Positions 1 to 15,226 of a stretch of DNA of 64,000 bases are shown piece after piece. Position 1 is the stretch's first letter; each line of letters opens with the position of its first letter. A program made the position numbers and the translations under genes. Origin of the DNA: Pogonophryne albipinna (Eukaryota > Chordata > Actinopteri > Perciformes > Artedidraconidae); the NCBI GenBank assembly GCA_028583405.1, contig CM053261.1, positions 18,645,825-18,709,824 of the forward strand, read 5' to 3'. Below the pieces are notes generated by a model that was not told the DNA's origin, searched no databases, and worked only from the letters and a program-made list of their open reading frames with translations.

Positions 1-1310
1 CTACTTAATTGAGGAGATGCTGACTGTCACCAAAGACACGTTTACAATCAGGTGGCTACGTGAGGAACTGTACTATCTGAGAAAAAGCAAAGGCTGTTTG
101 ATTTTCACTTGAATAGGAGAGTAGTGGATTGCCTTCAGCCAAACTCTCTTTTCATTCATGTCTGAAAAAAAAGCATCAAGCTTTTTTCAGCATCTTTTTC
201 GCAGTATTCTTTTTGATTAAAAGAAAGGCAGCCAGATGACATATGGAGCTTGGACCTGAGGTCTAGGAACAAACTCCTGCCTTAAAAAAAGAGAGAAATA
301 ACTGTCAGAGGAGAGCATGACTTCAAATGAGAAGGAGTTCAAAATGTGAGCTGGTCGTAGCCTTATGACATGAACAAATCCATGACAGATCAAGAGCAAT
401 CATGTGGGCAGTAGCGCTGAGAAATGAATTGGAGTGGAATTCAGATAAGCCCCTGAGATTGTCAGAGAAAAAGGACATTTCATTTGAAAACCTTGGTTAG
501 GTTTCATATATCTTAAATACATCTTAGTGGTGAGGGAATCTTTTTTTCTTGCTGTCAATAATAATCCAATGGATCCCATCATACCGGTGTTTTAAACTGA
601 GGCATCTGTATAATCTACATTCACGATGATGGGTGTTTTTCACATCTTCAATGAAAACAGCTCTGTATCAGCCTAAGAAGGAACAAAATGGATAGTGCTA
701 TGACTGAGGAAATGGAAAAAAGATAATCATTCTTTGTAATGGTTGAAACAACAAACGACTGCTTCAGTAGAGAAGTGCCACGCTATATTGAGGCTTTCAC
801 ATTTAAAATGATCAAATTAATCTTACTTGAACCACTATTGTTGACCATTAGAAAAACAAGGCTAATGGAATCCTTTAAACATAATTGTGTAAGAAAAGGC
901 TTAAAGAGTGCTATAGATAAAAAACAATATGATGAGACAGCATTAATGTGGAGCCACTGCTTGAATTATACATGTCTGCTTTTTCAGAGAAGATTACAAC
1001 ACATACATAAGTTATTATAGAGCGGGAGCAAGATGTAATTAAGGCAGTATTTACTTAACTAGAAGCAGAGGAGGATAATGAATAAAGGAAATGGAATTGT
1101 AGCTCATAAAAAGTAAAAGTTATCAAAGCCAATAGCTGAGAGCAGTGAATGGATTTCCTTTTATTTAATCTGCCCCGAGCTCTCGTTATCTCCTAATGTC
1201 ACACTGTTTTTAAGCTCACTTCAGAAACTGTAATAAATAATACATGATATTCTGAATAAAGAAACAGGTTGGATGTGGGTGAGTATTGAATGAAGTGACA
1301 AAGAGCTGCG
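1..1310. other. Non-coding, no element recognised
   Basis: AT-rich unique-looking sequence. The longest frame (739-1020, 93 codons) shows no domain. Probably intronic to the TMEM132 gene. Confidence 0.5.
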
Positions 1311-1353
1311 TTTGTGTATGTGTGTGTATGTGTGTGTGTGTGTTCGTGTGTAT

Positions 1354-1477
<124 letters not shown>

Positions 1478-1619
1478 TGGCTGTGTACAAGCAGGCTAAC
1501 GGGATGATGACACTTAGGGGTGTGACAGCGCAACACCCACTGTGGCCAAGAGCAAGTCACCTCCAGTGAATCACATCCTGGCTTTCCTCACGACCCAAGT
1601 CTCAAAATATAAAACTTAA

Positions 1620-2441
1620 AGTGGACCTATCATGCTATATTTGAATAATATATTGTAGGGCCATACCTATCTAAAACATGTCTGTGAAGTTTTTTTTTCA
1701 AAATACCAAACAGATCATGCATTTTAGCCATGCTTCATTTTACTCTATTTGCTCTATTCCAGCCCTGTTTTTGCAGGTGCTGATTCTGTGACGTAGCTTT
1801 AATGCAAATGAGCTGCAGCTGAGCACGCCCCCCTGCAGGAGAGGGGGGCGTGCGCAGAGATCAGCTGCTGGGCTCTCAGAAGAGGGGGAGGAAAAGAGAG
1901 GCTCCGTTTTTTATTATTATATCGAGTCGTTATTCATTTGTTTTAAAGCTCAATAAATAACAAAGAAGACCTCTGACCGGCACTTTTCTAATTTTGTCCG
2001 GAAGATTTAAACTTTAACGGACATGTTGACCAGCGGAAAAAAAATCGAACTGAAACTCTGCCGCACAGTCCCTTGGAAGAGGCGGAGAGGTGGGTGTTTT
2101 TCATCTGCTGGTGGACTACCGGAGAGATTTAAAGCAGGAGCAAACGCTTGCCTCGGGGAGGGAGAAAAGGAGCCAGAGCGTCCACAGCGGAGAATAAACA
2201 GAAGGGCAACCATGGCAAGCATGCGCGGGAAGTCTTCTTCGCTGCTTTTGTGGCAGACTACAGCGCTACTTACAGGCCTGGCATATGTACTACAGCGTCG
2301 CCAGTGCTTTCGAGCGGTCTTGTGTGAACGGACACGTTTCTGGTGCCTGTTGCGTGTGGACGGAATACTTTTTTGGCACACCGGGGACACATATTTATGT
2401 ATAAAAGACATCACAAGTGCATTTTGCATGATAGGTCCCCT
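1620..2441. mobile_element. TTAA-flanked non-autonomous element, family 1, copy A
   Basis: The left end AGTGGACCTATCATGC and the reverse-complemented right end AGGGGACCTATCATGC form inverted repeats flanked by TTAA (1616-1619 and 2442-2445). The GC-rich centre includes a hairpin at 1823-1853. Overlapping 140-codon open frames on both strands (2023-2445 plus, 2007-2429 minus) are compositional and lie wholly inside the repeat. Two further copies occur at 13376 and 58788. The TTAA target points to the Kolobok or piggyBac type. Confidence 0.88.
1823..1853 (+). repeat. GC hairpin with 11-bp stem
   Basis: GCACGCCCCCC (1823-1833) pairs perfectly with GGGGGGCGTGC (1843-1853) across a 9-nt loop. An octamer motif ATGCAAAT lies just upstream (1802-1809). 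Both are within the TTAA element. Confidence 0.75.
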
Positions 2442-3812
2442 TTAACCATCTGGCGCCCTGCATATTATATTTCTGACCCTCATTTGAGTCGCTGGTTTGT
2501 ATTAGCAGTGGATTCCAGATTAACACAAATATAAAATATGTGTCACGTTGGTTTTTCCTCTTGTATTTTTTCATATCTGTCGAAATGTATGCCAAGCAGT
2601 GTTCTATAAACTTGTAAAAATTGTATTCGCTTTAACGCTAGATTTCAGGAACTCTCTACTACTGGTGCTGTAGATTAGCTGAGGAAATTAGGTCATGTTG
2701 TAGCAGACAGAGGTTTTGATCCCTATGGCTGCCATTTGACTGGAAGCCCAGGCAGTTCAACAGGGGACAGAGCAAACACATGCAGACGCTGCTTCCAGTA
2801 AAGCATATTTGACATAAGGCTGCATGCAGGGGATAACAAATTAGACTTCGCATAGGATTCGTCGGGATAGACGGATGATCCAGGACTGATCCAATATTTG
2901 GATGGACGCAGAAGGAGGCCAAGCAGTATAATCTCAGGATGTAGTGGACAGATTATGGCAAATTTGTAAACCTGATGTAGGAAGGGTTACACGGATTAAC
3001 ACTGCGACTCGACACATGCAATAGTCATCGTGATGACTGGGATCAAGGCTAAAGCTGCATTGATTTGACAATGAAGTTGTTCTTTATAGTGTTGCTTAAA
3101 GAATGTCCTCGGGCTGGTTCCCTTTTGTGTGCACGTTGGAAGTCAATGCCAGAAACCCATACTTTGCTTCCATATAAAGTATGTGCTGAAGAGTCAAGTA
3201 AATGTCATTTATATACCCGAAAATCTGTAGTTACAATCTGTGCAGTGATACGGATAAGGAAACATCTCAGAGAGAGAAATACAGGAGGGATGGTGTTACT
3301 TTCATATAAAATGTGAGCGTATAGTAGATAATTTATATTAATAGTCATTTGGTTGAATCCATAATTTGATCCATACTGAATTATTTCTACATTTACTGGA
3401 TGGATTGCCATACAATTTAGAGCACCTTCTCCTGCTGCCCAGAGGATTCATCTTTTATGTTCCTCTTTTTTTTTTACTTTAGCACCACCATGTAGTTGAC
3501 ATGGGTGATTCAGAGTCAACTATCTTGACAACTGTTGGACAGACCGCACATAAACTTTCTACAGATATTAAAGATAGCTTTTTTTTGCCTTTGTGATCCC
3601 TTTTATTTTCCTCTAGTCCATCCGCAAGTCAAATTATTCACTGGTTCAAATATCTCAACTGATGGATTGGCACATTTTAGGGTTAATGCTTCATTGAGAG
3701 TGTAGCATGTGTACTGTATCTATTGAATTAAGATGGTGACCATTAAAAACATCAACACGCTATTATTGTTCTTGTGAGAATGTTCACAGGCTAATGTTAG
3801 CATTTAGCGCAT

Positions 3813-3850
3813 AATTACCGCCCTGCAGAGCCGCTAGCAGGACGGTAATT
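3813..3850 (+). repeat. Hairpin with 14-bp stem
   Basis: AATTACCGCCCTGC pairs with GCAGGACGGTAATT (one G-T mismatch) around the 10-nt loop AGAGCCGCTA. Confidence 0.7.
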
Positions 3851-6312
3851 TCTTCTGTCACACATGAACATATTGTATATTTTTTAGATGAAGACGCACC
3901 CGGTTCGTTTCAGAATAATACAAAAATAACGTCTTCTGGCTGTCCATATCACTGACATTATGAATGAATGAGGTACTAATTCCGCTGATAGTTGTGTTAC
4001 TTTTTTACTAAAAGGTTTTGTTGGAAATTACTTTGTGACTGAACATTACATTACATTACTGTCAGAAAACAGCTTTCACCGAGCGCACATCAAGGAAAGG
4101 AAGAACAAAAACTCATAATTGCCATACGTATGCAAATTGCATCAATCCGAAGCCATTATTGAAACAATTAATCTTTGGCAATCGCTGAAACATTTTAATC
4201 ATGATCGTTACAAATGGTTGACTATTCATTATGCCCTCTAATTAGATCATAAATTGTATGAATACACTGTTTGTGGGAGGTTTTTGAAGGGTGACACACC
4301 AGGGACAAACACAAAAGCCAGCTAGAACAGATGAAGTGTGCCGCATTAATAGCGCCGGGAGCCAGGGTTGCTGAGAAGGGACTAAATCCCCGGTCTCTCC
4401 TGACTTCATCTATGAGTGATTTATTGACTGACTGAATGACTGGCTGGTTTGAACCGGTCAAGTGATGCAGGTGATCACTATCAGGGGTCAGATGTCACAG
4501 CACGGCATTAAACTGTCCTCACGTTGGGGACTATCAATATCCCTAAAGTAATTGATTAAATCCGTCCCGTTGGCATGAGTGAGCGTAGTGAGCCATGGCA
4601 GACACATTTTTTAGATGTCATCTGTTTGTTGTGTTGAAGCCGTGGGAAGGCAGTACAGTAAGTGCTGGAGTGGCGATGTGACAAGAAAATATGTCAGCCA
4701 TCACGCCAGCCCAACATTTCAGACAATGTCCGTCTGAAAGCTGTCACGAAATGTTTGCCAAGTGTGAGAAATGTGGCTTTTACTGCGAAAACCCAAACTC
4801 CAGCAATAGGATAAATTCCATCTTGGTTTTCCTTTTGCTCGTCTCAAGGTTATGTTCACATACATTCTCAGCCATCCACTGGGGACAAAATAAATAATCT
4901 GTCTGAAATGTTTGCACACTTTACTCATGAAGATTATTGGAAAATGCTGAACTGACATCGCGTGTAAATCAATTCAGTCCTGATCTGTAAAAGCTGGCAT
5001 GTCAACCAGTACATTAGCTCCACTTGCACTTCATTATGTGCACCAGTGGGCACTGCGGTCACCAGACAGGGAACAGACCCAAGTCCCTACATAGGCATCT
5101 ACAGGGGGTTTAAAAATGTATGTTTGTGTGCCCGTGCATGTCTGTAGTAGCAAATTAGGAATGTGAGGGATGTGATGGCGACAGAGAGAAAGAGAGGTAA
5201 TCACAAAGAAGATAGAGGAATGACGTAGGGGTAAAATAATTGGCTTTGATGTCGGCTTGGATTGGAAAACAACAGCTAATCTCTGCAGGCTACTGTGCTC
5301 TTATTTTGTAACAAAAGCATACCAAAAAAAGTTGAAAGAAAGTGTTTGAGGGTTTGTTTTTGAGTAAAATGCTACCCCATCGCTCTCCTCACAGACAATC
5401 TTAAAATCCGATGGGAATTGACAGATACACATATTTTAATTTGATTTATTTTGTGCTTTGCCAAATGCATCTTTGTTATGCACAGCATGAACATAAATCT
5501 ACTTTTCAAAGATCGTGTTTCTTGCTTTCCTAGGCTCTCTTTCCCTCATCATCCCGTCCTCTCTTATTTTCCTCCCAGGTTCCATCTCAGGGACCTGATA
5601 ACACATCTGAGACTAACAAACCCATAAATAAAACAACCTTTCTCATCACTAGGTGTCTGTAAAAGTTAAGAGCATAGCAAATTCAAACTGCATAGCACAT
5701 GTTTGTGTTAACACAGGTTTTGCATTTAGCTTGAAGCAAGTCCAAAGTCTTGGAGTCAATGCCTGATTTCAGAATCAAACCGTAGATGTACTCGTAAAAA
5801 AATAAATGAAAGTATAACCAGTAACTTCGTCTAAAGTGATAGTTAAATAAATGTCTCGCCTAACATTCTGACCCCACTGCGTAGCAGATGGTGGACTGTG
5901 ATAAAGTTAACTCAATAACATATGTTTACTGTGAACAACCTCACAAGACAACTTTATCCTCACAACATGGTTTCATCACGCGCTGTTCATGGTGTGCATT
6001 TCAGAAAGTCGCTTATTTTGCACTCACTGAAGAAGCATCCATTACACCACCAAAGAAGCAGGAAGGGAGAAATTAAGCTGAATTTCATGGCTTATTTGCA
6101 ATCTGTCCGTGGACTTAAGGGCAGTCTCATAAACACAGAAAAACAAACACTATCAGTTTACATTTTGCATCTTTATTTAACATGTTACTGTTTTATTTCA
6201 ATGCCAGGGAACACATATTGGCTCAAGGAGCAACTCTTCATAAAGTGTCACTTCTTGCTTGTTGCTGACATCATGCCAAACCGTACAAGCATAGCAAGGA
6301 TTCTTGCATTGT

Positions 6313-6333
6313 GTATGTATATATATATATATA
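6313..6333 (+). repeat. (TA)n short microsatellite
   Basis: About nine TA units preceded by TATG. Confidence 0.85.
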
Positions 6334-6654
6334 GCAAATCACAACTTTTCCTAACAAGCTGAGACTCTGTGCCCGGCAACAATTCAATGTCAAAACAATA
6401 TATCAACAAATATTTTTTCCTCCACAAAGATTCTTTCACAGTTCTATTTCCATTCTTTCTTAGTTTTCTTTGTTCCTGTAATCACTGTACCTTCATGCAT
6501 GTTCTATTGGCATATGGTCATCTGTCGTTTTTCTTGTGTGTTGTATGCTTTCCTGTGTTGCTTTAAGTCCTGCAGCTTTCTTTAGGAAATAAACAACACT
6601 GCCAGTAGGTCTTCACCCTGACTGAGAGACAACAAACTGTAGATAATGGCCAAT

Positions 6655-6720
6655 ACACTGCGCTTATATAGTGCTTTTATACCTTTGCAACACGCACCAT
6701 AGTATTGAGTACCAATTCTG
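6655..6720. repeat. Possible LINE-tail remnant
   Basis: GCGCTTATATAGTGCTTTTATACC resembles the inverted 3' end of fish L2-like elements (AAAGCACTATATAAGCGC). It is short and without an identifiable boundary. Confidence 0.3.
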
Positions 6721-7389
6721 CAATTAATGGACAGTCTGCTCTACCCCCGTGACATAAATAAAGACACCCACCAATAAACTATGTATTGAGAGGGTATATA
6801 TCACGCAGTGTGCAATTGCACCATTCCAATCAGCGAGTCTTTCAAGCTTAACGACCAGTCATTTGTCATTTTCATCAGAAACGACCCATATTTCTGATGT
6901 GACAGCCCTATCGCTGGGAGAAAAAAAAACGTATGTCTGTTCCATTCAAGAACTATAACAAAATATCTCCCAATCTGCTTCCCTAAATGGAAAATGTTTA
7001 GTTAGGTTTTGGAATTTAAGCTCTTCTGTCCAGGAGAGATTTGGATATCCCAGTGGTTTAAGGGTTAAGATGCAGACCATAATTAGCTAATCCCCTTTAA
7101 GGCATGCTTTCATTTTTATTTTGTATTCCCAGGGCCTTTTTTGTAGATATGTTCTCTTCAGCAGTTATTACTTACCCCACAATAATAGGTCCCCTCAAAA
7201 ATATATGTCCAAACTGTTGTGGAATATTTTCCAAGGCCCATAACTTTGACCCAGTTTATCAGTTCAAACTGTCCTGACTGAGCACACGCACCTCGTAACC
7301 TTGGCTGCTGTGCTCTCAGTGTTCTGTCTCCCTGTTCCTGCCTGTTGGCGTCAGCTGATAGAGGTGTTATGATTTTATCTTGTTATGCA

Positions 7390-7640
7390 GCATGTTGATG
7401 ATGCTCTCAGAACTAGCTAAATACTGAGGTAGAGTTCTTTAGAATTGACGTGGCAACTCTCCCGTGCAGTCTCACCGTGACTGATGTGACTTGTGATGTG
7501 AATCTCTCCGGCCGTAACTCCAAATAAATCATCAGTGTTTGACATCGAAGCTCCTGCTCCTCCCGTGTCTCTTTCCTGAGTCGGTGACTCCCGCTGCATT
7601 GCTACACAGAAGTTTCCCTTACACAAACGACCAATGTTTT
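7390..7640 (-). repeat. Unclassified interspersed repeat, copy 1 (uninterrupted)
   Basis: On the minus strand this copy runs through AACTTCTGTGTAGCAATGC, GAGACACGGGAGGAG and TTTATTTGGAGTTACGGCC without a break. It therefore preserves the pre-insertion site for the nest at 24.67-25.44 kb. The family is not recognised. Confidence 0.7.
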
Positions 7641-8059
7641 TGTATTTCTGTTAGAGATGAATTTAATCATACCAATAAGCAGCCTATGTTACTGTACGAT
7701 TGACTTGATGGTCCTCTGTGTAGACATAATGAAGAGCAGGCTCGCGCATAAGTGGACCACTTCCTCTGCAGAAGTCTTAGCTTCTCCTCAGTGAGCTGCA
7801 GCAGTCTTACGGTCCCGGGGGAATTTGTAGCTCCCGGTGTTTAAACAGGGATGACCAACTCACTTCTCTCCTGTACGTTGGTAGTGCTTATCAGCCAGCA
7901 CCATGTCCTGAGCACCGCTTCCACTTCACAGGGCCACCAACACCTCGCCTGCCACTGGATGTTTACACTGATCCCTCCATAGAGGAGTCGCTTGGGTTGC
8001 TCTCTCTGTTTGTGTGTGTTTTGTGTGTGTTTGTGTGTGTGTGTGCGCACCAAACCCCC

Positions 8060-8150
8060 TTGGGCCACAACACAGCTTGTCTGCTTTGAGCCTCGTGGAG
8101 TGACAATGGCGGGTCTGTTCCTGCACACCAATGTCATACATGGCGTGCCA
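8060..8150 (+). repeat. Divergent direct repeat, copy 1 (pair with 9753-9830)
   Basis: CTTGGGCCACAACACAGC and GTGGAGTGACAATGGC correspond in order and spacing to CTTTGGGCCATAACCCAGC and GTGGAGTGACACTGCC in the second copy. The family is unknown. A TG-rich stretch precedes both copies. Confidence 0.5.
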
Positions 8151-9752
8151 GGGGACGCGCCATGAAAGAGTGGATGAGGACAAGCGTTCATTCAGGCCTG
8201 AACCACCTTGATGTGCCAAAGAAATATAAATCTATACATTTAATACAAAGAATCAGAAACAGCTTTTTTTAGGTAGGTTGACACGTATAAGGAATTTGAC
8301 ATGTTGTCGTGGTGAATACTTAAAAGTAAAACTAAAATGAAAAACAAAGATAGAGAACTATTTTAAGAATACTATAATAACATTACAAAATAATAAAAAA
8401 TATAGTAAAGGCTGCATACTTTCATAAACGTATGTTTCACACAAAATATACTACCATATTTTTTTTCTCAAGGACATTATGCAAGACCTGCATAAAGCTA
8501 TGAAATAGGTCCATGAACATAGTACGGAATACATTAGGTCTCATTGCACATGTCTGTAGCTACATTTGAAATGAATAATGTTTTTAAGGATCGGGAACAT
8601 TCAAACAAACCCAGCTGCATTTGCCTGTTTCTGTTTCTTGAGGTTATTCTGATAGATGCATATTGTACATGTTCAGGCTTTATCATGCTTTGCCCAGCAA
8701 CTGTTTACATTCTTTCATTAACTTTCTGACAGAGAGAAACAGTGGGCTACACGCATAATAAAACATGAGCTACATCCAGGTAACTTGTAATGTTCGCACT
8801 CATTATCTCATTACAGGAAAAGGAGACTTTGTGTAAGCTAATTCATCAGAGAACCTCCTTACACTGCTGATGATCGAGTAGATGTTTGCTAAAAAAATAG
8901 AACACAACTGAGTCTCAGCACTGACGATGCAGGATGAATGCGTAACAGGGCAGTGCAAACACAAATTGGTGCATTAAAGGTCTGATATATATCGTTTTAT
9001 CTTTTGCACAGACCTCAACTGAAGCAGAAAAGTATATCATGCAATTATTGTGTATTCTACAAACAACTTAGCAAATATATAAAGAGATGATCCAAAAGAA
9101 GAATCATTAATAATGTGAAGTCATCCTTTAGCATCATCCACAACTGAGCAGTCATACAATGCAGCCAATATGAAAAGCATTTAGATTTTTGAAAAAGATG
9201 TGCCATTCTTTAGCTGGAGGCCAAATTAAAGATTAGTAACCCAGCAAAATAAAAATAAATAAAACACAACCCTGGTAATTGAGGCTGCTTCCTGTAGCTC
9301 ATTTCACCCCATGTCACTTTAAGGCCTTGACACTAAATAGCAGGAAGTGTCCGAGAACGGCTTGTCATTTTCTACTTTGGCATATTAATTAGCAAGAGAC
9401 TCAGACAAAAAGGATTCAAATACCATACCAATATACTTTCACAAGTGTGCCATATTTATAAGTTTAGTGTTATGTCTTGTGTACTTTTTTAGTTCATATA
9501 TTAAACCTTAATATATTTAAAACGGATTTTACAATTGTGGAAACCTACAAAAAACATCTCAGACATTTTTACCACAGCATGTCTTGCTTATTTATGATGC
9601 GGGACGTGAAGAGAAAAGTGGGAGTAAAAACCTCATGCAGCCACTAAAGCAGGAGCAGCTGGAACGGCAGGGAACGAGTGTTGATGTTTGTGCGAGTGCG
9701 TGTTTTTTGTGTCAGTTTGTGAGTCAGTAAAGCGAGACAAAGAGAATCAGAG

Positions 9753-9830
9753 TGAGTCCTTTGGGCCATAACCCAGCGTGTCTGTACTGAAAAAAAGTGG
9801 AGTGACACTGCCAGATCTCCTGCAGTCACC
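9753..9830 (+). repeat. Divergent direct repeat, copy 2
   Basis: Counterpart of 8060-8150 in the same orientation, with similar spacing between the shared blocks. No coding function is recognised in either. Confidence 0.5.
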
Positions 9831-10285
9831 AGTGGGCCAGAGCATGGCCAACTTGAGAGGGAACAGGGTGAAACAGCCATCTAGGACTTTGAGCTTACAT
9901 AAGCGTTTGATCAACAGTAGGGCAGATATAACATGTACATCTGCAAACTGCAGGTCTGTGCTGCAGCATTTGAACCCCTCGTCCCCGACACACAGTGGAG
10001 GCTGGAAAACTGCTTTACGAAACAAAGGGAGGATCCCTCCAGAGGGAAGGCCCCATTTTCTGTTGTATTAGACTTGAGAATGAGGAGATATAAACATGTT
10101 GTCATTCATACACACTCCAAGTGTATTTTTGTGTGGAGAAGACAAGTCATCTGAGTAAAAGCATTTTCACACAATTGTTGTTTTTAACTTTATGCTCCCC
10201 TACTCGTCATTTTCATACTCAAGGAAAAATGTGGACTGAAATTCAGCCCAAGACTTAAATATGGAGAGGCTTACCTGATCAATCT

Positions 10286-10420
10286 TTTGCATTTCTTACC
10301 TTCCTTCTTTCCTTTTAGCCTTACTACCTTCCTTCCTTTCTTCCACTTTTCCTTCTTTTCTTCCTTGCTCTACCCCTTCCTTCATTTCTAGCCATCTTTA
10401 CTTTCCTAACCCCTTTTTTT
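10286..10420 (+). repeat. Polypyrimidine tract (CTTCC-rich)
   Basis: About 130 bases composed almost only of C and T, with repeated CCTTCCTT modules. The minus strand is purine-rich and codes a low-complexity K/R/E frame. It could form triplex DNA. Confidence 0.7.
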
Positions 10421-12548
<2,128 letters not shown>

Positions 12549-13375
12549 AGATCGAGGCTTATCCACCCACAGTGGTGATAGCGCCAAAGGAAGATGGAGG
12601 CTTGGATCCAAAGTACCAGCTTATATCTGTAGATCAATGGCCGACCTCCCAACCAGCCACAGAAAGACTGACCAACACTACACAGCTTCAAGCCAGGCCA
12701 AAGGCTCGGCTCCAAGCAGCATGCTGAATATTATATCAGTCTAATGATTCTCCCCAGAAGCCCAGAAACTGTCAGCTCGCTTCGTTTTTCCGCTGTTAGT
12801 CTCAGGTCTTTGTTTTTTGTTTATTGTCACTCCCTCGAAGTCTGTATTTCTGACGGTGTCTATGAAGGGAAGGCAAGTTGTTCTGGGAATAAACGAAAGA
12901 CGAATAAAAGAGCAAATATTTTTGGGGGAGCAGAAAGTGAATTTCAATTTCTATCATTTCCAAAGCCGAGGAAATTGCTTTAAAATGTATGAAGTGAGAA
13001 ACGAGACTGCCACTTTTAGAAACGATGTGTTTCCTTCTGGCCTCAAGTTGCTTTAAAGCACTTTGACCAAAGGTGTTGCTCTAGGTCAGACAAGCAAGAA
13101 CTACATAAACAGTCTGGCTGGCTTCAGAAAATACAGATAAAATCAAACACAAGTGTATGAGTGAAAAACTGTTGGAATTGCATGTTCAACCAGCTCTTTT
13201 TATATGCCTTGCTATTATGATTAATGAAACCCTCTCTGCCTGTGTGATTATCTGTTAGCTGGAATTATGAATATATTATCCATAATGCATAGAAAAAGGG
13301 ATTTGAACTGTTTATGTTCATGGGGTGTGTGGTCTTTAACAGAAGCGTGTTTAGAATTCACACACTGACACTTAA

Positions 13376-15226
13376 AGGGGACCTATCATGCAAAATGCAC
13401 TTTTTGATGTCTTTTATACATAAATATGTGTTCCCGGTGTGTCGGGAACTCACAAAGTGTCAGAAAACAAAACCCTCTCTCTTTTCCTCCGTACCCAAAT
13501 CTCTAATAACGGGGGTACAACGGAGATGCTCCAGATTTGCGTCCGATATGAAGTAATATCGGAAATGTGTGCTGGCTTTACACCCACGGCCCTATCAGAA
13601 AAGTCGCTATCAGATACAATGCGTGACGTGTTTTGGGCGTAATATTGTCTTTGTTTGGATTAGCAAGCGTCGCTAACACTCAGAGCTAACCTGTACTGGA
13701 GAGAGTATGTGTAAAAAAGCAGGACATTTAAAAAAGGAACTCACCTTGTGGTAAACCCGCAAGAGAAAAAGCATTTGAGCTCCATACTGTTTCAGAAATA
13801 ATCCTTGATGTGGTTTGGAACATGATATGTAATTTAATCACGGGAGAATTTAGCTGTATCTGGGTAGAATTCTGAACAGGCACAAGCTCCCCCAACCTTT
13901 TTTTTTTCAAGCTAAGGACCCAGAATCAGCAGTTCTCTCTTGCGGCTTTCACACCAGCGCTTTTCCCTTTCTAGCTCCGAGCTAGAGCTTTTCTGGTTCA
14001 GCTCCGGTTTCCCTTTTCTGCTCCCGCTCTGTTCACACCGCCCAGAGCTGCCGCTGCTGCGTCATGACGTCACCGTTTACATCGCTGATTTGCTCCCCAA
14101 CGGCATTACGGCGCTCACAACAACAACAACAACGGGGAACTGTGTCGGGTCGATGATCGTGTTGCTTTTAATCACACGAAGCCAGAATAAATTGAATAAC
14201 GACTTCTCCAACCTTATACTTTTCTCCAGAGTGCCGTGGTTCATTGTTTATTAATGTGTTTCTACAGCATTTACCGACCGCTGCAGTGCTGGCTGCTCTT
14301 CCACGGGAGTTTATTCTCCTCCGTTAGCTCCCGGTTAGCTCACACTGCAGCGGCCGCTCTAAAGTATTCACTGTCCGACTCACACAAGCAGCTGATACAT
14401 ATCCCCAGTTCCCCTTAAGTGAATGTGTGTCAGTCTGAATTGACGCTGTTTGGTATCACAACGCTGTTATGAAAGTTTCTCTGGTATAAAATGGGAGATG
14501 TTAGCATAGCAACCGAAGCTAAACTGACTACTTGCTATTGCTATCCTATTGTGGCATAAACCGTTTTCTACAGGCACATTTTACCGGCGTATTTTTATTA
14601 TGATTCTACTTGTGATAGTCGGACACGACAACCTGTGCAGCCCATGTATTGATTCCATCCGATAGCTGCTATAATACAAAACAAAACGTCTGCCTCTCCA
14701 CAATGATCAATAACAGTGAACGGATGGTCAAAGTAAGGTACAAATAAACAGAATCACACGAAGCCTGGTTAGTGTTGCCTGACTTTATAAAGTGTGTTTA
14801 TAAGCACTACTGCTTGTAGGCAGGCATGACAGTCGACCCATGTTCAGGGGAGGTGGGTTTAGTTTCCTGCACGCCTCGACGTAAGAGAGACGTAAGCGAC
14901 GCCACCTCTTAGCTCCGAAGCTCTTGCCTCTAGACCGACAATTTTTTGGAGCTGGAAGTGAACCGGATTCCGGAGCTAAGAGGCGGCGCCGCTGCGGTGT
15001 GAACAGGAAAAATCGGCACTTTTCAGGCTCCAGCTCCGAGCCGGAGCTGAAAACGCGTTGGTGTGAAAGGGGCATAACAGGGCTGAAACAGAGGGATATG
15101 AGGGATGTCTAAAATGCATGATCTGTTTGGTATTTTGAGCAAAACACATCATAGATATGTTTTTTATGTATTTTTATATATCTGAGACCCATAATATATG
15201 CCTAAAACTAGCAGAATAGGAGACCT
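13376..15226. mobile_element. TTAA-flanked element, family 1, copy B, carrying a nested element
   Basis: The left end AGGGGACCTATCATGC and the reverse-complemented right end AGGTCTCCTATTCTGC are flanked by TTAA (13372-13375 and 15227-15230). Outer parts match copies A and C in inverted orientation, including the stretch around ATGCATGATCTGTTTGGTA. The middle (13941-15074) is a separate GC-rich insertion. Confidence 0.85.
13941..15074. mobile_element. GC-rich TIR element nested in family 1 copy B
   Basis: The termini TGCGGCTTTCACACCAGCGC and, reverse-complemented, TGCCCCTTTCACACCAACGC are inverted repeats. Beyond them both arms contain AGCTCCG/CGGAGCT motifs. It splits a sequence that is continuous in copies A and C (between GAATCAGCA and ACAGGGCTG). 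No target duplication is obvious. A palindromic CRE motif TGACGTCA lies at 14065-14072. No coding frame is recognised. It is possibly hAT-type. Confidence 0.78.

Larger units (their letters stand above)
2446..7389. other. Mostly unique non-coding sequence
   Basis: It holds only the hairpin at 3813, a short TA array at 6313 and the possible LINE remnant at 6655. Frames up to 146 codons (5922-6362) are AT-rich, low in conserved-looking motifs and end in a TA microsatellite. I do not call them genes. Confidence 0.5.

Noticed and set aside
2007..2445. 140-codon open frames on both strands
   Set aside because: They lie inside the TTAA-flanked repeat and overlap almost entirely on opposite strands. 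GC-rich composition explains them.
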